DNA of 64,000 nt, from positions 1-64,000 of the forward strand of contig JAHLLD010000009.1 in the NCBI GenBank assembly GCA_020444325.1, read 5' to 3'. Under the pieces are notes generated by a model that saw only the letters and a list, made by a program, of their open reading frames with translations, did not search any database and was not told the origin of the DNA. The first letter of the stretch is position 1. The number at the start of each line of letters is the position of its first letter. A program made the translations under genes and the position numbers. This stretch comes from a bacterium (lineage in GTDB: Bacteria > Bacteroidota > Ignavibacteria > SZUA-365). Shown here piece by piece: positions 59,409-64,000 of the stretch.

Positions 59409-62400
59409 TTATTTCTCTATCAGAACCAGCCGCGTATCCGATGCGGCTCCCGCGGTAACGGTGAGCACGTAGCTTCCGCTTACGAGGGAGGTGAATGTCA
59501 TACGTGTCGTTCCTATTCCTCGCTGGTCCGAACGAATGGTTTTGGTCCACACTTCCCTGCCGAGAAGGTCGTGCATCCGAAGCTGAACTTCGGTCTCGGG
59601 GAGCGTTTCACAGACAATCACAATTTTCCCGCTGCCTTCGACCGGATTCGGATACACCGCGTTGATGCGCAGCTTTGTCGCGAGTGGTGGAATAGCGACG
59701 GACAGCGGGTTGCGCAGCACATACACGATCTGCACGTCGCCCGTACTCAGCGGCGTGTGCGAAAAATCGAGCATGCCCGTGTGGGTGCCCACAGCGAGTC
59801 CGGTCGTGTTCGGCTGCACGGTGACAGTCTGCACGTTGCTGCCGGATGCAGGATCGCTGTCGATCCACGCAGGCTTCGCGCTGATGCTCCAGTTCGCGGG
59901 GGAAGCATCACCCATCCATGTCTGTACGGTTTGCGGAGCGGGAAGTGGTCCGTTGTGCTCAGCTTCAAAGCGCAGCAGCCATGGACTCACCACCAGTCCC
60001 GCTGGCCGTCTGTTCACAACATCGATCGGATGATCACACGCAGGCTGCAGCACGCTGTCACCACATGAAGTCTCCCACCGTACGATCCACGGTCCCGGCA
60101 CCAAGGCCTGGTAGTCTATCGCAAGCAACCATTCGACACTGAACTGTGCGCCGGGCGAAAGGGCAGGAATGGACCGAATGCTGTCAGCGCCATTGACCAG
60201 GCGCAGCATCGCGGGTGGCAGAATTGCGACCTCGCAGGCCGGTGTGACCGACTGGCCGTCGTTCTTCAGCGTGTACTGCAGTTGCAATGGATCAGGAATG
60301 ATTCGTTCGATGTAATCATCTACCCAGACTGTATCGTGTCCCGCCGTGACGCAACGCAGCACATGCTCCGGTGTTCCTCCCTCGACATGAATCGACCGCA
60401 TGCAATCGGTGTGTGCTCCCGTTTCCGCGGCATCGAATTCCACGATGAGGGGATTGTCTTCCGACTGCACATCGTATTTCGCATCGAGCGTCCATGTGAC
60501 AGTCCACGACGCCCCCGGACCCAGTACTGCGGTGTCGCGCGAGGCGGGACCAAGCAATGCGCATCGCGTCAATGAAGCGGTGAGCAGTTGTGCATGCACA
60601 AGTGTCAACGTTTCGCTGCTGTGATTGTTAAGCGTCCCTGTGAGCACGAACGGTGATGGCGTGTATGCATCCGACGCGCCGTCATACGTCAGCGTGTCGG
60701 GTGCCTGCAGTGCGCAGACAAGAGGAATCGCGGGAGCGTCGATGTGATGCATGCAGCGTGTTGCTTCCACTTCGCCTTCATAGGCCGCAACTGAAAGCTG
60801 CACGACGCGAGCCTCCAGCATGGACGGAATGTTTATCCACCAGCGCAACGTGTCGTGGTCGCCTGGAGCCAGTGTTTGCAGCGTTTGCTGCGCAGAAGTG
60901 AGCAACTGGGCTCCTTCGAGATTGAGTATGGCATGGGTCAACGGTCTCGCGGTGTTTCCCGTATTGGCAAACACGACCTCCACTTCGAACGTATCCTCCA
61001 CATATCCGGTCCCTTCCCGATTCACTGCAATCGTGTCCGGTGCTTCAATACTGCAAAACACTTCCGATACGAGTACTTCAAATTTGACGACAACCTGACA
61101 GGTATGTGTTACCTGGTCCCATTCACTGACGTAACTGAATCGGATGGTATCGCTGCAGGATTCCACGATAGGTGTTCGCGGGATGAGATCCCACATGAAT
61201 ACACGACGGAAACGTTCCCGTATATAGAATGGCGGGCGAGAGGGCATGTCCCCGGCTCTCAGCGCAAGATGCGGTGCGGATGAAAGATCCATCTGCAGAG
61301 CACTGTAGTGGGTGGTCGTGTCGGTGGTGTTTTCAACGGTGACCGATATTCCGACGAGTGAAGGAGTACAATCTACGCCGGACTGGCAACGCACGACGGC
61401 GGGACCCACGGCCTCGCAATCCGATAAGCCAGCGCCCGGAACTTTCCACAGACTGTCGCAGAACTGCATGTCGAACCCGAAGGTATCGACAATCGCAACC
61501 GTGCAGTGCAGTTCGCGATCAAAAAGCCATGTCGGCACGCGCAGCGTCCAGAACACCTCTTTCGTCTCATGCGCCCGGAGTATCTGCAGCAGCGTGAACA
61601 GCGTCTGAGGAGGATACAGCGTTGCGCCGGATTCAGGAGAAATGGCAAGCCGTACGCCTTTGAGCGCAGCGTCCTCTCCGGTGAGATTGGTGACCTGGAG
61701 ACGCAGCGTCGCTGAATCCGAACGGAGATGTTTTCCATCCAGACGCAACTGCGGAGGCTCCATCAGCGAGACGTCGCAGGCAAGTTCGGTGTAGGCCAGA
61801 TCGCGGTACACCACAGTCATGCGCTCGATTGTGAAATCGCTTCCCGCGCAAAACCGTTTCTGCAAAGCGAGAACGGACAGTTCCAACGAGGTGTACGGTG
61901 CGACCAGGGAGATCACCGGATGCAAATGCCAGGTAATCGTTCTTTCACCACCCGGTTGGATGGATGGCAACACGACTGTACTGCCCGGGGATCCATGCGT
62001 GATGCTGAGTCCCGGCGGCAGCTGGAGTGTAATATGGACGGAATCCGTCGGTATGGTGGCGGATGGATTCCTCACGATCAGCAGGGCGGTCAACGTTGAC
62101 GGATTGGTGACACCGCGGCGCAGATCGATAAGAAGGGTATCGGGCAATGAGAATTCTACCTCGACAACGGATCTGTCGGGTTTCAGGCCAGTGTGCAGCG
62201 CTTCCCTGCTGCAGAGTGCCGGCATGCTGAGAGCGCCAAGAAATGGATCGTTGACAGTGGTATGGGCTCCGTTCAATCCTGCCGTGGGCGGGAGTCCAAC
62301 GGCAGCGTTTGAGGACCCACCGAGATACATGGTATTTCCATGAAGCGTCAGCGAAGGCAAGGGAGTCACTCTTCCGATTCGTGTGTTGTATGAAACCTCC

Positions 62401-63647
62401 CGGGTATTGGTATTGATGACAGTGATAAAGTTCTCGCCCTCCGGCGTCAGTGGGTCAGTGAGAGGAAAATTCTTTCCGAGGGTGACGCCGCTGAGTAGGA
62501 CGCTTCCACAACTGTCTACGTCCATCTCACCGCAATATGTATTCTTGTCGCTGCAGATCAGTGTACCAAACGTGATCTGCCCGCTCCGATTGAACCGCGT
62601 GAGTGCGATAGCCTGGTAATTCGTCGGCAAGAGGAACAGTGTGTCGGTAACGGGATAATCGCTCGAACGCGTTTCCCCTACGAAATAGAGGTTGCCGAAT
62701 TCATCAAAACGCAGCCTGCGGTGAAATGTGCCGGACGCGTTCCAGTACTCCGCCGCACTGCCTCCGAGGTAGGTCGAATAATTCACCCGCTGTCCATCAG
62801 ATGACAGACAGGAAAGCACAAAATCCATACCTCCGGCAATGTTCGGCTGGGCTGCGTTGACCATGGGATAATCCCCGCTGTCCCACGCGATGCCCGCTAC
62901 TGCAAGCTGATCATCCTGCACGGCGATGTGTGTGAATTCCTCATGGCCCATTCCCCCGAAACAGCTGGCATAGGCGAGCGAATAATCGGTCCCGCAGAAA
63001 ATCATGATGAAGCCATCCTCGCTTCCCTGATTCTGGGCGAACATCGCGTTGCCTGTCGTGGACGGCGGTGTATCATACGTATGCGCAATAAAGTAGAGGT
63101 CCCCGTACGCATCCGTTTCCATGTCTGCGTACTGCTGGATTTTTTCATCCGGGAGATACGATACGTACTTGACGTATCCTGTGCTGTCGAGCACCACGAT
63201 TCCCCAGTTCGACCGGCTCTTCTGCTGTGCATCGGGGGTGAGCCAGTCATCGAGCGGCTGTGATCGGAGCAGCATGATCAGATCATCATTGCTGCCAATC
63301 GCCATATCCATCAAACTCCGTCCCTGTATCGCAAGCGTACGACTGTAGATGATACTACCATCATCGCGGCATTTCAGCAGGAAGAGATCCCACTTGGCGG
63401 GAGGGGACGCAGCGGGCTGCTGCGGGAAATCCACTGATTGTGTTGTACCGGCCAGGTATGCATTCCCCTGTCGATCAACGCGCGTCATGTACGCATCATC
63501 GTTCCCGCTTCCCCCGGAATATCCCAGGAAAGAAAGGTCCACAGGGAACGGAGCTGCAGGGGGCGGCAACTGTTGCGCGTGGAGAATGGAAAGACTGAGA
63601 AGCAGGAGGAGCGGAAAATGAAAAGCTGGACGCTTGAGTATGAACAT
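59409..63647 (-). CDS. Giant secreted protein with SBBP repeats and a T9SS-type sorting tail
   Basis: 1412 residues with a signal peptide (LLLLSLSILHAQ). Residues ~30-470 hold SBBP-type beta-propeller repeats of the form LGYSGGSGNDDAYMTRVD, with GNAYLAGTT, GNLYFVGETRSSDYP and MYLGGSS units. Residues ~480-1200 are repeated Ig-like domains of the CARDB/DUF11 type, each with a LSPGAQFSVEW- or PGDHDTLRWW-like core. A BACON-like segment (PANWSISAKPAWIDSDPASG) precedes the C-terminal Por sorting domain (AVYPNPVEGSGKIVIV, MHDLLGREVW, GSYVLTVTAG). It should be exported and displayed at the surface, perhaps as an adhesin or cell-surface matrix component. Confidence 0.85.
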   Translation of the reverse strand: MFILKRPAFHFPLLLLLSLSILHAQQLPPPAAPFPVDLSFLGYSGGSGNDDAYMTRVDRQGNAYLAGTTQSVDFPQQPAASPPAKWDLFLLKCRDDGSIIYSRTLAIQGRSLMDMAIGSNDDLIMLLRSQPLDDWLTPDAQQKSRSNWGIVVLDSTGYVKYVSYLPDEKIQQYADMETDAYGDLYFIAHTYDTPPSTTGNAMFAQNQGSEDGFIMIFCGTDYSLAYASCFGGMGHEEFTHIAVQDDQLAVAGIAWDSGDYPMVNAAQPNIAGGMDFVLSCLSSDGQRVNYSTYLGGSAAEYWNASGTFHRRLRFDEFGNLYFVGETRSSDYPVTDTLFLLPTNYQAIALTRFNRSGQITFGTLICSDKNTYCGEMDVDSCGSVLLSGVTLGKNFPLTDPLTPEGENFITVINTNTREVSYNTRIGRVTPLPSLTLHGNTMYLGGSSNAAVGLPPTAGLNGAHTTVNDPFLGALSMPALCSREALHTGLKPDRSVVEVEFSLPDTLLIDLRRGVTNPSTLTALLIVRNPSATIPTDSVHITLQLPPGLSITHGSPGSTVVLPSIQPGGERTITWHLHPVISLVAPYTSLELSVLALQKRFCAGSDFTIERMTVVYRDLAYTELACDVSLMEPPQLRLDGKHLRSDSATLRLQVTNLTGEDAALKGVRLAISPESGATLYPPQTLFTLLQILRAHETKEVFWTLRVPTWLFDRELHCTVAIVDTFGFDMQFCDSLWKVPGAGLSDCEAVGPAVVRCQSGVDCTPSLVGISVTVENTTDTTTHYSALQMDLSSAPHLALRAGDMPSRPPFYIRERFRRVFMWDLIPRTPIVESCSDTIRFSYVSEWDQVTHTCQVVVKFEVLVSEVFCSIEAPDTIAVNREGTGYVEDTFEVEVVFANTGNTARPLTHAILNLEGAQLLTSAQQTLQTLAPGDHDTLRWWINIPSMLEARVVQLSVAAYEGEVEATRCMHHIDAPAIPLVCALQAPDTLTYDGASDAYTPSPFVLTGTLNNHSSETLTLVHAQLLTASLTRCALLGPASRDTAVLGPGASWTVTWTLDAKYDVQSEDNPLIVEFDAAETGAHTDCMRSIHVEGGTPEHVLRCVTAGHDTVWVDDYIERIIPDPLQLQYTLKNDGQSVTPACEVAILPPAMLRLVNGADSIRSIPALSPGAQFSVEWLLAIDYQALVPGPWIVRWETSCGDSVLQPACDHPIDVVNRRPAGLVVSPWLLRFEAEHNGPLPAPQTVQTWMGDASPANWSISAKPAWIDSDPASGSNVQTVTVQPNTTGLAVGTHTGMLDFSHTPLSTGDVQIVYVLRNPLSVAIPPLATKLRINAVYPNPVEGSGKIVIVCETLPETEVQLRMHDLLGREVWTKTIRSDQRGIGTTRMTFTSLVSGSYVLTVTAGAASDTRLVLIEK

Positions 63648-64000
63648 ACCTCACCTCAGATGCACATGGCGGTCCCCCCGAGGCCACCCAAACATCGGGG
63701 TAATGATATTACTTCGTCTCTATGTCATGCGGCATGCATTCGCATGCATCGATTGGTCCAGTATCTTCGCCCCATATTAATCAGGTTATTTCGCATTGTC
63801 AATACAGTCGAGCGATACACTCCACCACAAAAACCACGCCGATGGCGAAAGCCACGTTGATGTTGGCTGCTGTGTCCAACGACGCTGGACGTCACCTGCC
63901 ATGTGCCATCACCCTGAGTTCGGTCACAGGGCGTGAAAAATCCACTTGACATTCTAATTAGGCTGGCCTAAGTTATGACTTAGCACAGCATAATTCCGGT
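63648..64000. other. Right-edge intergenic region
   Basis: 353 bases upstream of the SBBP gene, containing no convincing gene. The minus-strand start region may carry that gene's promoter. The right end holds a promoter-like sequence with a DtxR-like box for a gene beyond the window. Confidence 0.5.
63946..63976 (+). promoter_or_regulatory. DtxR/IdeR-like operator within a promoter-like sequence
   Basis: TTGACA at 63946 is a perfect -35. TTAGGCTGGCCTAAGTTAT (63958-63976) matches the IdeR/DtxR consensus TTAGGTTAGSCTAACCTAA at 14 of 19 positions, overlapping the expected -10. It suggests metal-dependent repression of a gene to the right of the window. Confidence 0.5.

Overview
The window comes from a moderately GC-rich member of the Bacteroidota/Chlorobiota/Ignavibacteria (FCB) side of the bacterial tree. 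Three very large secreted proteins end in Por-secretion-system (type IX) type sorting tails. There is also an OmpA/PD40 lipoprotein, a thrombospondin-type-3/beta-barrel outer-membrane protein, SBBP and BNR-type repeats, and several polytopic GT-C glycosyltransferase-like proteins. This placement is inferred from gene content only; no rRNA is present.

Layout. 1-5.4 kb: a truncated TSP3 outer-membrane protein, an overlapping three-gene run (5'-nucleotidase, cytochrome-like lipoprotein, TrmH-family methyltransferase), tRNA-Glu(CUC) and a CDF-like membrane protein flanked by inverted hairpin repeats. 5.5-5.8 kb: a dense array of short palindromes. 5.9-13.7 kb: ABC exporter, GT-C protein, cold-shock protein, phospholipid genes pgsA-pgpA, an outer-membrane protein, ispE and a lipoprotein. 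13.8-20 kb: a membrane-embedded gluzincin-like protein with a GT39 enzyme, then plsY and gpsA. 20-27.6 kb: a 1698-residue Ser/Thr kinase-ATPase-TPR-GAF-sigma54-activator fusion, followed by an intergenic region with a GG-N10-GC (-24/-12) candidate promoter and a 750-residue secreted protein. 27.6-33.2 kb: a second palindrome array, lipoproteins, the PD40/OmpA protein, clpP, tig and tRNA-Leu(UAG).

33.2-45.1 kb is an accessory segment anchored at tRNA-Leu. Two ~237-bp direct repeats, each carrying the 5' half of that tRNA, bracket an 8-kb two-component/RND efflux island. A nucleotidyltransferase gene is partly duplicated there, and IS-like 23-nt tandem repeats are present. 45-52 kb holds a VWA-like lipoprotein, a TetR/nitroreductase/DUF169 cluster, a qNOR remnant and a PAS histidine kinase with two receiver proteins. 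51.6-54.9 kb pairs an AraC regulator with an aldo/keto reductase and an iron alcohol dehydrogenase, as in the yqhC-yqhD-dkgA locus of enterobacteria. 55-63.6 kb contains MATE, a large membrane protein, DUF4180, DUF2164 and a 1412-residue SBBP/sorting-tail protein. The right edge has a DtxR/IdeR-like box inside a promoter-like sequence.

The observations judged most worth follow-up are the kinase/sigma54 fusion with its adjacent -24/-12 site, the alternating-spacer palindrome arrays, the tRNA-half direct repeats around the efflux island, and short palindromes inserted in frame inside genes.
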